Assembly: GCF_000421845.1 (NCBI RefSeq)
Contig: NZ_ATXU01000009.1
Span: 62,001-126,000, forward strand
DNA length: 64,000 bases
DNA from: Leucobacter chironomi DSM 19883
GTDB taxonomy: Bacteria; Actinomycetota; Actinomycetes; Actinomycetales; Microbacteriaceae
Direction of reading: 5' to 3'
Shown in pieces: positions 32,088 to 41,579 of the stretch (positions within the stretch are counted from its first letter, which is position 1; every line of letters begins with the position of its first letter). The notes under the pieces were generated by a model. The model was given only the letters and a program-made list of their open reading frames with translations, searched no databases and was not told where the DNA came from. The translations under genes were made by a program, and so were the position numbers.

Positions 32088-32888
32088 ATGACGAGCGAGA
32101 ACAACAACCCCGAGGCCGAGCTCGACGCGGCGCTCGACGCCCTGGTGCAGTCGACCGACCCGGTCGCCGACGCCGCGGTGGAGGATGCGCTCGACATCGA
32201 CAGCGCCGAGGAGGCGGCTGCGGCTGCCAACGCGATCGTCGACGAAGAGGTCGAGGAGGAGGCCGAGTCGGCCGAGGATCCCTACAAGGCCTTCAAGAAG
32301 GACCTGCGCCGCCGCCCGGGCAAGTGGTTCGTGATCCACACCTACGCCGGCTACGAGCGCAAGGTGAAGTCGAACCTCTGGAACCGTCGCGAGACCATGG
32401 GTGCCGTGGATGACATCTACGAGATCCAGGTCCCCATGGAAGAGGTCATGGAGGTCAAGAACGGCCAGCGCAAGATGGTGACGCGCGTGCGCATCCCCGG
32501 CTACGTGCTCGTTCGCATGAACCTCACCGAGACCACCTGGTCGGTTGTGCGTCACACCCCCGGTGTGACCGGCTTCGTCGGCAACGCCCACAACCCGGTG
32601 CCGCTGCGCCTCAACGAGGCGTTCGAGATGCTCAAGAGCACCGTCGAGTTCGAGCCGGCCGCGGCCGCAAAGGGCAAGGCCGCAGCGAACGCCGCCGCGC
32701 AGGGCAACGTCGAGATCGACTTCGAGATCGGCGAGACCATCACCATCAAGTCGGGCTCCTTCGAGGGTCTGCCCGGCACGATCAGCGAGATCAACCCCGC
32801 CGCGGGCAAGCTCACGGTGCTCGTCTCGCTCTTCGAGCGCGAGACCCCGGTCGAGCTCAGCTTCGACCAGGTCACGAAGATGGTCTGA
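32088..32888 (+). CDS. nusG: transcription termination/antitermination factor NusG
   Basis: RNA-polymerase-binding elongation factor, 266 residues. The first ~70 residues form the acidic, Ala/Glu-rich extension common in actinobacteria. The NGN domain starts at [19 protein letters not shown] and contains [16 protein letters not shown] and [12 protein letters not shown]; the KOW domain at the C-terminus holds [19 protein letters not shown]. An AAGGAAAGC ribosome site precedes the ATG. It is followed by a hairpin terminator before the L11-L1 transcript. Confidence 0.96.
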   Translation: MTSENNNPEAELDAALDALVQSTDPVADAAVEDALDIDSAEEAAAAANAIVDEEVEEEAESAEDPYKAFKKDLRRRPGKWFVIHTYAGYERKVKSNLWNRRETMGAVDDIYEIQVPMEEVMEVKNGQRKMVTRVRIPGYVLVRMNLTETTWSVVRHTPGVTGFVGNAHNPVPLRLNEAFEMLKSTVEFEPAAAAKGKAAANAAAQGNVEIDFEIGETITIKSGSFEGLPGTISEINPAAGKLTVLVSLFERETPVELSFDQVTKMV

Positions 32889-32903
32889 TCCACGGCTTCT
32901 CCT

Positions 32904-32935
32904 GCGAAGGGCTCCGCTCCGGCGGGGCCCTTCGC
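32904..32935 (+). terminator. hairpin terminator after nusG
   Basis: GCGAAGGGC (32904-32912) pairs with GCCCTTCGC (32927-32935), followed by GCGTTTC. It separates nusG from the ribosomal-protein transcript. Confidence 0.7.
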
Positions 32936-33043
32936 GCGTTTCCCGGCCCTCTCTCGCCTCGCCGGTCCGGTCGTCGGTCCGGCTCGCCACCGATGGCGTG
33001 CGGGTCGCGGAGAGCGCGGGGTGCGGGATCGGGGCGGATCCGC

Positions 33044-33174
33044 TAGACTTGTCTGGTTTGCGTCTTCGCGCGTCTCATGGCGCGCGCGACGCAGGCGGAC
33101 ACCGCACTCCGGACCGGCCGGGGAACGCGGGAGAGCACGCGCAACCGCGCGGGTTCGATCGAAAGGAAACAATC
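33044..33174 (+). promoter_or_regulatory. promoter and long leader of rplK-rplA
   Basis: TAGACT at 33044-33049 is a good -10 box, giving a leader of about 118 bases. Its first part folds as GCGTC-TTC-GCGCG ... CGCGC-GC-GACGC (about 33061-33093). In many bacteria L1 represses its own operon by binding a leader hairpin that mimics its rRNA site; whether this structure is such a site cannot be decided here. No clear -35 is seen. Confidence 0.55.
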
Positions 33175-33606
33175 ATGGCAAAGGCCAAGAAGGTTACCGG
33201 TCTGATCAAGCTTCAGATCGCAGCCGGCGCCGCCAACCCGGCACCCCCCGTGGGTCCCGCGCTGGGTCAGCACGGCGTCAACATCATGGAGTTCTGCAAG
33301 GCCTACAACGCGGCCACGGAATCCCAGCGCGGCAACATCGTGCCCGTCGAGATCACGGTCTACGAGGATCGCTCGTTCACCTTCGTGCTCAAGACCCCTC
33401 CGGCAGCCGAGCTGCTGAAGAAGGCGGCTGGCGTGCAGAAGGGCTCCGGCACCCCCCACACCGTCAAGGTGGCGAAGGTCACCGCCGAGCAGGTCCGCGC
33501 GATCGCCGAGCAGAAGCAGGCCGATCTCAACGCGAACGACCTCGATGCAGCATCGAAGATCATCGCCGGCACCGCCCGCTCCATGGGCATCACGGTCGAA
33601 GGCTAA
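33175..33606 (+). CDS. rplK: 50S ribosomal protein L11
   Basis: Protein of the GTPase-associated centre of the large subunit, 143 residues as usual. The N-terminal domain contains [21 protein letters not shown] and [13 protein letters not shown] with the flexible proline hinge; the C-terminal rRNA-binding domain includes [13 protein letters not shown] and [27 protein letters not shown] precedes the ATG. It is 12 bases before rplA. Confidence 0.97.
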
Positions 33607-33618
33607 GGGGTAGGACAC

Positions 33619-34308
33619 ATGGCACAGAAGTCGAAGGCGTACCGCGCCGCTGCCGAGAAGATTCAGGCAGACAAGTTCTACACTCCCGCCGAGGCCGTGG
33701 CCCTGGCGAAGGAGACCGGTTCCACCAAGACCGACTCGACCGTCGAGGTCGCCGTCAAGCTCGGTGTGGATCCCCGCAAGGCCGACCAGATGGTGCGCGG
33801 CACCGTCAACCTGCCCCACGGCACCGGCAAGACCGCGCGCGTCATCGTGTTCGCGGTGGGCGCTGCTGCTGAGGCAGCCATCGCCGCCGGCGCCGACGAG
33901 GTGGGCGGCGACGAGCTGATCGAGAAGGTGGCCGCAGGCTACACCGACTTCGATTCGGCAGTCGCGACCCCCGAGCTCATGGGCAAGGTCGGTCGTCTGG
34001 GCAAGGTGCTCGGCCCCCGTGGTCTGATGCCGAACCCCAAGACCGGCACCGTGACCCCCAACACGGCGAAGGCCGTCGAGGAGATCAAGGGCGGCAAGAT
34101 CGAGTTCCGCGTCGACAAGCACGCCAACGTGCACTTCATCGTCGGCAAGGCCTCGTTCTCGGCTGAGCAGCTCACCGACAACATCACCTCGGTGCTCGAG
34201 GAGATCTCGCGTCTCAAGCCGTCGTCGGCCAAGGGCAAGTACGTGCAGAAGGGCGCCGTTTCGACGACCTTCGGCCCGGGCATCCCGCTCGACGTCTCCG
34301 GCCTGTAA
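33619..34308 (+). CDS. rplA: 50S ribosomal protein L1
   Basis: Stalk-base protein of the large subunit, 229 residues. [15 protein letters not shown] starts the protein; [20 protein letters not shown], the signature [19 protein letters not shown] and the C-terminal [16 protein letters not shown] are all present. It also often acts as the translational repressor of the L11-L1 operon. A strong terminator follows directly. Confidence 0.97.
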   Translation: MAQKSKAYRAAAEKIQADKFYTPAEAVALAKETGSTKTDSTVEVAVKLGVDPRKADQMVRGTVNLPHGTGKTARVIVFAVGAAAEAAIAAGADEVGGDELIEKVAAGYTDFDSAVATPELMGKVGRLGKVLGPRGLMPNPKTGTVTPNTAKAVEEIKGGKIEFRVDKHANVHFIVGKASFSAEQLTDNITSVLEEISRLKPSSAKGKYVQKGAVSTTFGPGIPLDVSGL

Positions 34309-34327
34309 GGCTTCGCCCTCGGGCTGC

Positions 34328-34366
34328 GCCGCCCCCGCTCTTCTCGGAGAGCGGGGGCGGCGTTTT
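34328..34366 (+). terminator. rho-independent terminator after rplA
   Basis: GCCGCCCCCGCTCT (34328-34341) pairs perfectly with AGAGCGGGGGCGGC (34348-34361) around TCTCGG and is followed by GTTTTCGTT. Confidence 0.9.
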
Positions 34367-34462
34367 CGTTGTGCCGGCTTCTTTCCGACACCTGTCGGCG
34401 GAGGCCGTGATCGTGCTTTAGCATGGTGCATATGTTTCAGAGGGCGGCGAACGTGATCGGTC

Positions 34463-35599
34463 ATGGCTGACGCGGCCGCGATCAGCCCCCCGCGCATCTC
34501 GGGCTTCAACTACGTTCAGCCGCTCGGTTCGGGCGGCTTTGCGCATGTGTACCAGTACGAGCAGAACATGCCGCGGCGCATGGTCGCCGTGAAAGTGCTC
34601 ACCGGCAGCGAGCGCGCCGGGGCGATCGTCGCTTCGAACGAGGAGCGGTCGGCCTTCGAGGCCGAGGCCGACGCGATGGCGCGGCTGTCGAGCCACCCCT
34701 CCATCGTGTCGATCTTCGCGGCGAGCATCTCGAGCGACGGGCACCCCTATATTGCGATGGAGTTCTGCCCGGAGTCGTTCCGGCACCGGTCCAACGGCAA
34801 CCCCATCCCGCTCGACGAGGTGCTCGATGCGGGGGTGCGCCTGGCGGGCGCCCTGGAGACCGCGCACCGCTCGGGGATCCTGCACCGCGACATCAAGCCC
34901 TCGAACGTGCTGCTCGCGACGACCGGCCGGCCGGTGCTGGCCGACTTCGGCATCGTGTCGCTGCGCGGCCAGATGCGCGGGGCGGGCACGAGCGAGGCGA
35001 TGTCGATCCCGTGGGCGGCGCCCGAGGTGATCGAACGCACCACGGCGGGCACTCCCGCGAGCGAGGTGTGGTCGCTCGCGGCCACGCTCTACACCTTCGC
35101 GGCGGGCCGCTCGCCGTTCTCGCGCGAGAGCGGCACGAAGGACACGCGCAAGGCGATGAGCGCGCGCATCGTGCGCGCCGCCTACACTCCCGTGCCCGGC
35201 GCGCAGGGGTACGAGGCCTTCGACGGGGTGATGGCGGCGGCGATGACGAAGCAGCCGGAGCGGCGCTTCGCCTCGATGCAGCAGTTCGGCGAGGCCCTGC
35301 AGCAGTTGCAGCGGCTGTACGGCTACGACGTGACGCCGCTCGATGTGGTGCGCCAGGAGTGGATGCCGCAGACCGCCCCGGCGGCGGGGGTGCGGGGACC
35401 GGTGGTCTCCAGCGTGCGGCCCGAGGGGCGTGCGAGTCGGCGTGCGGATCTCGAACGGGATCGCGCAGCGGCTGCCGGCCCCCGCAGTGCGCGCGGTGAG
35501 CGCGGCACGGTGCTGCGGCCGGTGCTGATCGGCGCGGGCTCGGCGGTGGGCGTGCTGCTGGTGGCGGTGGCGCTGTTCGCCCTGGTGGGCGGTCGCTGA
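34463..35599 (+). CDS. membrane-anchored serine/threonine protein kinase
   Basis: Hanks-type kinase of 378 residues with a complete catalytic set: glycine loop LGSGGFAHVY (21-30), Lys44 in VAVKVL, catalytic loop HRDIKPSN (141-148, Asp143), DFG at 161-163 and APE at 186-188. A disordered Arg/Ala-rich stretch leads to one C-terminal membrane helix (about 354-375) ending five residues from the C-terminus, so there is no extracellular sensor domain. It heads an eight-gene block with a phosphatase and an FHA protein, and its stop shares one base with the start of the giant protein gene (TGATG). It is probably the writer of a local phospho-threonine circuit. The ribosome site is weak. Confidence 0.92.
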   Translation: MADAAAISPPRISGFNYVQPLGSGGFAHVYQYEQNMPRRMVAVKVLTGSERAGAIVASNEERSAFEAEADAMARLSSHPSIVSIFAASISSDGHPYIAMEFCPESFRHRSNGNPIPLDEVLDAGVRLAGALETAHRSGILHRDIKPSNVLLATTGRPVLADFGIVSLRGQMRGAGTSEAMSIPWAAPEVIERTTAGTPASEVWSLAATLYTFAAGRSPFSRESGTKDTRKAMSARIVRAAYTPVPGAQGYEAFDGVMAAAMTKQPERRFASMQQFGEALQQLQRLYGYDVTPLDVVRQEWMPQTAPAAGVRGPVVSSVRPEGRASRRADLERDRAAAAGPRSARGERGTVLRPVLIGAGSAVGVLLVAVALFALVGGR

Positions 35600-38500
35600 T
35601 GGCACGCGGAGGCCGCTCGCCGGGCCGTCGATCGCGCCTGATCACCTGGATCTCTGGGGCCGCAGCGCTGGCGATGATCGCGACGATCGCGGTGGTGGCG
35701 GCGGGTTACGACGCCCGTGAGACTCCGCGCGAGGAACCCGCCGTGTGGGCGATGCGCGGCTCCGGCCAGTACGCGCGCGTGAACACGCTCACTGGCGAGA
35801 TCGACACGGTGCGCCGGGTCGACGATCCGAGCGGCGTGCTGCAGTCGGGATCGCGCGGCGCCGTGCTGAGTCACGGCGACGGCCGCATCTGGGGCATCGA
35901 TCCGACGATGCCGCGCGACCTCATCGAAGACGGCGGATCTGCGCAGCCGGAAGGCGAAGCCGAGACGGCGGCCTCGGCGCCGTCCGGCGAGGCGGCGGCG
36001 TCCCGCACCCCGGAGGGCACCCGCGATACGCTGGCATCGGGCGACGCGGTGCTCTTCCGCACGGCGGACGGGGACGTGTTCCTGTCGCGCTTCGGCGAGG
36101 GCGCCGAGCGCGGCCTCTCGGATCCGGTGTTGCTCGATCCGCTCGCCGACGTCGAGACGGAGGCCGAGGATCAGGAGCCGGGCGGCACGTCGGAGGAGAA
36201 CCCGGGCTTCTCGTCGAGCGCCGTCGCGCTCGATGAGCAGGGGCGGGCGTTGCTGTTCTCGGCGGAGACCCGCGAGCTGCGCTGGTACGACATCGAGCGC
36301 GAGCGCTTCACGCGAAGCGAGAAGGCTCCCGAGGGTGTGCCCGGTGAGGGCGTGCAGCTCGCGATCGTGGACGGCCGATGGGTGCTGTTCGACGCGGAGT
36401 CCGGTCGCCTCTGGTGGGAGGGAGCCGAGCGGCCGGTCGAGTTCGACGCCGGCGCCGGCGCGCTGCTGCAGGCGTCGAGCACGGACGGCGCCGAAGCGCT
36501 CGTGGCCGATGGATCCGGTCTCTGGGGCGTGACGGCGCAGCGCGCAGAACGCCTCGAAGAGGCCGACGGCGTCCCGGTGCAGCCGATCGAGTTGGCGGGC
36601 GTGCGCTATGCGGCGTGGCTGGGCCAGAACGGCGCGCGGCTGTGGTCGTCGGCGGAGGGCGCCGCGCCGCTCGAACTCGACGGGGCGGTGGACATGCCCG
36701 GGCAGCCGGACCCGGTGTTCCGCTCGAACGGCACGAGCGCGCTGCTCTCCGAGCAGGTCACGGGCATGATGTGGACGCTGCCGGAGGGCCGGCTGATCCC
36801 CGTCGAGCAGTGGTCGCTCGTCGACCCGCCGAAGGAGCGCAGCGGTGCGGTGGTCGTCGACGACGTCACCGAGCAGGAGCCGCCCGTGGCGGTCTCCGAC
36901 GAGTTCGGCGTGCGAGCCGGTGAGCCGGCGCCGCTGCCGGTGCTGCTCAACGACTTCGATCCGAACCGCAAGGACGTGCTCACGATCGTCTCGGAGGGGC
37001 TCGCGGCAGACCTGCCGGAGTCGTTCGGCACGGTCTCGATGATCACTGATGCGCAGTCGCTCGTGGTGCAGCCGAGCCCGGACGCGAAGGGCACGGCGAC
37101 GTTCAGCTACCGGGTCACCGACGGCGTGCTCACCTCGGAGCCCGCCACCGTCACCCTGACCGTCGTCGGCGACGACACGAACACCGCCCCCCAGTGGTGC
37201 CCGGTGCAGGGTTGCCAGCGGGCGTGGCCGAGCCCCGAGCTCGCGCCTGGGGGCACCCTGGTGCTGCCGATCCTGGAGGGCTGGGTCGACCCCGACGGCG
37301 ATCCGATGATGCTGGAATCCGCCGAGCCCGCGAACCCGGGCGACCCGGTGCGGGCCCTCGTCACCGCAGACGGCCGCCTGGCGCTGCGCCACACCGACCC
37401 CAACGCGCCCGACAGCGACGTGGCGGTGCGGGTGACGGTCGCCGACTCGCGCGGCGAGCGGACCGAGCGCGAACTGAGCGTGCAGATCCGCAGCAATGCG
37501 CAAGCGGAGATGGCCGCCATCGCCGCGACGGCCCAGGTGAATGCGCCGCTGGCGGTACGCCCGCTGTCGCGCATCGTGGGCGGCTCCGGATCATACGCCC
37601 TGGTCGACGCGAGCGTGCAGACGGGGTCGGCGACCGCGGCGGTCAACGCCGGGGCCGGCACGATCGAGGTCACGGCGAAGGAGCCGGGGGTGACCGTCAT
37701 CGCGCTGACGGCGCGCGACACGGGGACCGAGGCCGAGATCTCGGGCACGCTGCGCGTCACCGCGGTCGAGGCGCGGCCGAAGCTCGGTCTGCCGCCTCTG
37801 CGCGCCTTCGTGCGCCCCCTCGCCGACACCACCGTCGACGTGCTCGACGCTGTGCCCGGCGCGAACGGCCGCGCCCTCGTGGTGCGGGCCGCGAACGTGG
37901 TGGATGGCGAGCTGCGCGCCGACGTGATCGAGCACGCGCGGGTGCGGGTCTCCGGCAGCACCCCCGACGGCGCCCCCGGTCGCATCGGAGCGGCCGACGT
38001 GTCGGTGGCCGAGGGCGTCGACACCGCGGTGGGGCGTCTGACCGTCTTCCAGGTGCCGGACACCGGCTCGGTCGGTGCGATCGCCGTGGCCGACGCCGCG
38101 ACGGTGCGCGCGGGGGCGGTCGCCGACATCCCCGTGCTCGAGAACGATGTGGCGCCGCCCGGGCAGCGCCTCGTGCTGCACCCCGAGGTGGGCGGTTCCG
38201 GCGCGAAGGGCGAGCTCGCCTTCGCCTCCGGCAACACGCTGCGCTACCTCGCGCCGACCGAGCCCGGCACCTACACGCTCAGCTACACCACGTACAGCGC
38301 GAGCTCGCCCGAGGCGAGCGACGTGGGGCAGGTGCGGGTGACCGTGCTGCCGCGCGACGGCAACCGCGCCCCCCAGCCGCGCACGCTCACCGTCAGGCTC
38401 GCGCCCGGCGAGCGCGCCACCGCGCAGGTGCCGCTCTCCGGGGTCGACCCCGACGGCGACCGCGTGCGTCTGACCGGGGTGAGCGCGTCGGACGACGCTC

Positions 38501-41500
38501 AGGTCTCGGCGACGCTCTCGCCCCGCAGCTCGGCCGTGCAGGTGGAGGCGTCGAAGAAGGCCGAGCCGGGACTGCGCATGATGCAGTACGCCGTGCGCGA
38601 CGAGTTCGGCGGCACGGCCGAGGGTCGTCTGCGCGTGATCGTCACCGAGGCCGACCCCGCAGGCGGTGCGCCGATCACCTACAGCGACTACGTGCGTCTC
38701 GCGAAGGGGGCGGACGAGCCTGCTGTGGTGCGTCCCCTCGACAACGACATCGACCCCGCGAACGGCGAGCTCGAACTGCTCGAGGTGGTGCCCAACGTGC
38801 CGGGCGGCCGGGAGTCGCCGCAGTATCGCGCCCTGCTCGAACGCCTCGACACCTCGGAGCTCGACCAGGGCCGGGTTGCGGTGCGGGGCGGCGACGATCT
38901 CGGCACTGTCTCGTATCGGTACACGGTGCGCTCGTCGAAGAGCACGAGCACGGCCGACGGGCTGATCGTGGTGCAGGTGTCGGCGCGCGTGGGTCAGCAG
39001 GCGCCCACCGTGATGGACACCGTGCTTTCGGCGAGGGACCGCGCCGAGCTGGAGCGCGGCGGCGTCGACGTGGTCACCGACCGCGTCTACTGGGCGGCCG
39101 GCGATGCGCGCTCGCTGCAGATGACGGTGTGGGGCTCCGCGGCGGATCGCTTCTCCTCGAGAGGGAACCGGATCGTCGGCGAGTACCGCGCCGAGGGCGA
39201 CCTGGTGCCCTTCAAGCTCTCCGGGGTCGATCTCACCGGGCAGGAGGTCGAGTCGTTCGGCTTCCTGGTGGTGCCGCCCCTCGACGAGCTGCGGCTGACG
39301 CTCAAGCCCGGCCTCGCGCCCATCAGGGTCGACGAGGGCAAGTCCGTCGATGTGGCGCTCGCCGACGTCGTCGATCTCGCGGCGGGCGATGAGGCCGAGT
39401 TCAAGGTCGGGGCGTTCCCGACGCAGCGCGCCCAGGCGAGCTGCTCGGCGAAGGACGCGACGGGACTCAGCTATGCGGCGGGCAAAGAGCCCCCCTGGGT
39501 CGACACCTGCGTCGTCTCGGTGAAGCTCACCGAGCAGAGGGCGTGGACCCACCTCGCGCTGCCCGTCGAGATCGTGCCGAACTCGCCGGTCGCCGAGTTG
39601 GAGACGCTCACCCGCACGGTCGCGCCCGGCGCCTCTGAGACGATCAACCTGCTCGACATGGTGCGCTGGCAGGGCGGCCGCGAGGGCAAACCGGGCGATC
39701 TGAGGTTCAGCGTGAGCGGCGGCGGGGGCAGCTTCGAAGTGGTGCCCTCCGGCCAGCAGCTGAGCGTCACGGCCCGCGCGGATGCGGTGCCGGGCGGCCA
39801 GGACGCGCTGGTGGTCACGGTCTCGGGCGCCGGCGAGAGCCAGGCGCCGCTCACACTGCGCGTGGGCGAGGCCGCGAAGGACACTCCGCGCGGTGCCACC
39901 GTGCAGCTGAACTGCACGGTGGGGTCGAGCTGTCAGGCGGCGCTCATCGGCGCGCCGGGCGAGCACGATCCCTTCGCGGGCAAGAGCGGCGGCGGGCTGA
40001 AGCTGGAGGCCGTCTCGGGCGGATCGTGCGCCGTGGGAACGTTCCAGGCCACGGGGGGCTCGGTGACGGTCGACTGGCCGAACGGTGCGAAGGGCGCCGG
40101 CGGCAAGTGCACGGCATCGTTCACCGTGCGCGACGCTCAGAACCGCACCGGCGAGGGCGTCATCGAGCTCGACGCGCAGGGCGTGCCGCGCCCGCCGGCC
40201 GCGATCTCGGCGGTCTCCTACACCTCGAACTCGGTGACACTCCGGGTGACGCTCAGCGGCGAGGCCTCGCACCCTGCGACCGAGGGCGTGCGCCTGCGGA
40301 TGGACGGAGCGGGGCATCCGGCCAGTTGCAGCGGATCTGGCGCCTCCTACGACTGCGTGGTGAGCGGCCTCGCCAACGGCGAGAAGCACAGCTTCACCGC
40401 GGTGGCCTTCAACTCGGTGGGCGAATCGGAGCCGACCGCGAACGCCGCCCCGGCCTGGGCGTACGAGCGGCCCGAGCAGCCGCGGGTCGACGCGAAGCAG
40501 GTCTCGGCGGAGTCGCCGGACACCGGCACGGTGAGGCTGGATATCGCCGGCAAGGCGGGCACGAGCGGGTTCCGGATCGTGACGCCCGCCGGCACGACGA
40601 CTCTGAGCGGGCAGAGCGGCACCGCGAGGATCGCGAGCCTGCCCGTCGGCGGGGCCGAGATCTCGGTCGTGCCGCTGAGCGCGCACGAACCCCCGAGCGG
40701 CGACTCCGCGGAGGGGTCGAACTGGGTCGACACCGTGCCGGTGACGGGGCGGCCCATCGTCTCGATCACGGCGGGGAGCTCGGAGCAGGGCAGCAGCCAG
40801 GCGACGGTGATCGTGACCGTCGATTCGCGCGGCGCCCCCGAGGCGAGGTGGGGTGTGAGCACGGGCGGCGGCTGCAGCCCGAGCACCTCCGGCGACGGCG
40901 GCACGAAGTCCGTGACGGGCACGGCCTACCACCCGCTCGAGGTGACGGCCTGCGCCGAGAACAAGTGGGGGGCCGCCCTCACCACCGCCTCGGTGGTCGT
41001 CAACGTCGGCGGCACGCCTCCGCCGCCCGTGGTCGAGTCGGGGTACACGATCCGCACGACCCCCACGGTGTCAGGATCGGTCGCGAGCTACGACTTCGCC
41101 GCAGGCCCGACAGTGTCGGCGAACGCGGGCCACACCCTCGACTTCCGCGTGAACGGTGCGAGCGTCGGCGGCGCCTTCCCCGCGACGGTGACGGCCGGTT
41201 CCGCCTACAGCGTCGCGCAGTGCAAGAACGGGGTGTGCTCCGAGGCGGTCTCCATCACCGGCAATGCGCCCGGCCCCGTGACCGTCGATCTCAGCGGCTG
41301 CATTCCCTCCACCGCCACCACGGCGGAGCTGCGCGCCCGCATCTCCGAGCATGCTCGCTCCTCGGGCTTGCCGAGCTTCGATCACGCCGCCGGCACGCTC
41401 ACCGTGAACTGGATGGGGCCATACGAGAACCTCGGCATGCTGACTGCTTCGGTCTGCGCCGAGCCGGATCCGGAGCCGCCCCCGGGCCCCGAAAGCCCCT

Positions 41501-41502
41501 GA
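35599..41502 (+). CDS. giant membrane-anchored Ig-like/fibronectin-III repeat protein
   Basis: A 1967-residue protein with a short basic N-terminus and one membrane helix (about residues 14-36, ISGAAALAMIATIAVVAAGY), the rest outside the cell. Residues ~45-410 look like a beta-propeller-type region. A series of cadherin-like (tandem-95) repeats follows, marked by LLNDFDPN, VDPDGDPMMLES, VLENDVAPPG, VDPDGDRVRLTG and LDNDIDPANGELELL. A fibronectin-III-like domain (AISAVSYTSNSVTLRV, VSGLANGEKHSFTAVAFNS) and further beta domains end in a Pro-rich tail. There is no LPxTG or lectin motif. Acidic DxDxD loops suggest calcium binding. It is the largest product of the kinase-FHA locus and probably its surface effector or sensor. 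Confidence 0.85.
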   Translation: MARGGRSPGRRSRLITWISGAAALAMIATIAVVAAGYDARETPREEPAVWAMRGSGQYARVNTLTGEIDTVRRVDDPSGVLQSGSRGAVLSHGDGRIWGIDPTMPRDLIEDGGSAQPEGEAETAASAPSGEAAASRTPEGTRDTLASGDAVLFRTADGDVFLSRFGEGAERGLSDPVLLDPLADVETEAEDQEPGGTSEENPGFSSSAVALDEQGRALLFSAETRELRWYDIERERFTRSEKAPEGVPGEGVQLAIVDGRWVLFDAESGRLWWEGAERPVEFDAGAGALLQASSTDGAEALVADGSGLWGVTAQRAERLEEADGVPVQPIELAGVRYAAWLGQNGARLWSSAEGAAPLELDGAVDMPGQPDPVFRSNGTSALLSEQVTGMMWTLPEGRLIPVEQWSLVDPPKERSGAVVVDDVTEQEPPVAVSDEFGVRAGEPAPLPVLLNDFDPNRKDVLTIVSEGLAADLPESFGTVSMITDAQSLVVQPSPDAKGTATFSYRVTDGVLTSEPATVTLTVVGDDTNTAPQWCPVQGCQRAWPSPELAPGGTLVLPILEGWVDPDGDPMMLESAEPANPGDPVRALVTADGRLALRHTDPNAPDSDVAVRVTVADSRGERTERELSVQIRSNAQAEMAAIAATAQVNAPLAVRPLSRIVGGSGSYALVDASVQTGSATAAVNAGAGTIEVTAKEPGVTVIALTARDTGTEAEISGTLRVTAVEARPKLGLPPLRAFVRPLADTTVDVLDAVPGANGRALVVRAANVVDGELRADVIEHARVRVSGSTPDGAPGRIGAADVSVAEGVDTAVGRLTVFQVPDTGSVGAIAVADAATVRAGAVADIPVLENDVAPPGQRLVLHPEVGGSGAKGELAFASGNTLRYLAPTEPGTYTLSYTTYSASSPEASDVGQVRVTVLPRDGNRAPQPRTLTVRLAPGERATAQVPLSGVDPDGDRVRLTGVSASDDAQVSATLSPRSSAVQVEASKKAEPGLRMMQYAVRDEFGGTAEGRLRVIVTEADPAGGAPITYSDYVRLAKGADEPAVVRPLDNDIDPANGELELLEVVPNVPGGRESPQYRALLERLDTSELDQGRVAVRGGDDLGTVSYRYTVRSSKSTSTADGLIVVQVSARVGQQAPTVMDTVLSARDRAELERGGVDVVTDRVYWAAGDARSLQMTVWGSAADRFSSRGNRIVGEYRAEGDLVPFKLSGVDLTGQEVESFGFLVVPPLDELRLTLKPGLAPIRVDEGKSVDVALADVVDLAAGDEAEFKVGAFPTQRAQASCSAKDATGLSYAAGKEPPWVDTCVVSVKLTEQRAWTHLALPVEIVPNSPVAELETLTRTVAPGASETINLLDMVRWQGGREGKPGDLRFSVSGGGGSFEVVPSGQQLSVTARADAVPGGQDALVVTVSGAGESQAPLTLRVGEAAKDTPRGATVQLNCTVGSSCQAALIGAPGEHDPFAGKSGGGLKLEAVSGGSCAVGTFQATGGSVTVDWPNGAKGAGGKCTASFTVRDAQNRTGEGVIELDAQGVPRPPAAISAVSYTSNSVTLRVTLSGEASHPATEGVRLRMDGAGHPASCSGSGASYDCVVSGLANGEKHSFTAVAFNSVGESEPTANAAPAWAYERPEQPRVDAKQVSAESPDTGTVRLDIAGKAGTSGFRIVTPAGTTTLSGQSGTARIASLPVGGAEISVVPLSAHEPPSGDSAEGSNWVDTVPVTGRPIVSITAGSSEQGSSQATVIVTVDSRGAPEARWGVSTGGGCSPSTSGDGGTKSVTGTAYHPLEVTACAENKWGAALTTASVVVNVGGTPPPPVVESGYTIRTTPTVSGSVASYDFAAGPTVSANAGHTLDFRVNGASVGGAFPATVTAGSAYSVAQCKNGVCSEAVSITGNAPGPVTVDLSGCIPSTATTAELRARISEHARSSGLPSFDHAAGTLTVNWMGPYENLGMLTASVCAEPDPEPPPGPESP

Positions 41503-41579
41503 CCGCCGGCCGCTCACCGAGATCCACCTGCCGCACCGCCACCCGCGCCCGCCCCGTCCGCAACACGAAGGAACCCAAG

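Noticed and set aside
37591-40932. 1113-codon open frame on the minus strand
   Set aside because: It lies wholly antisense to the Ig-like repeat gene, has no recognisable domain and an Arg/His-rich shadow composition caused by high GC content.
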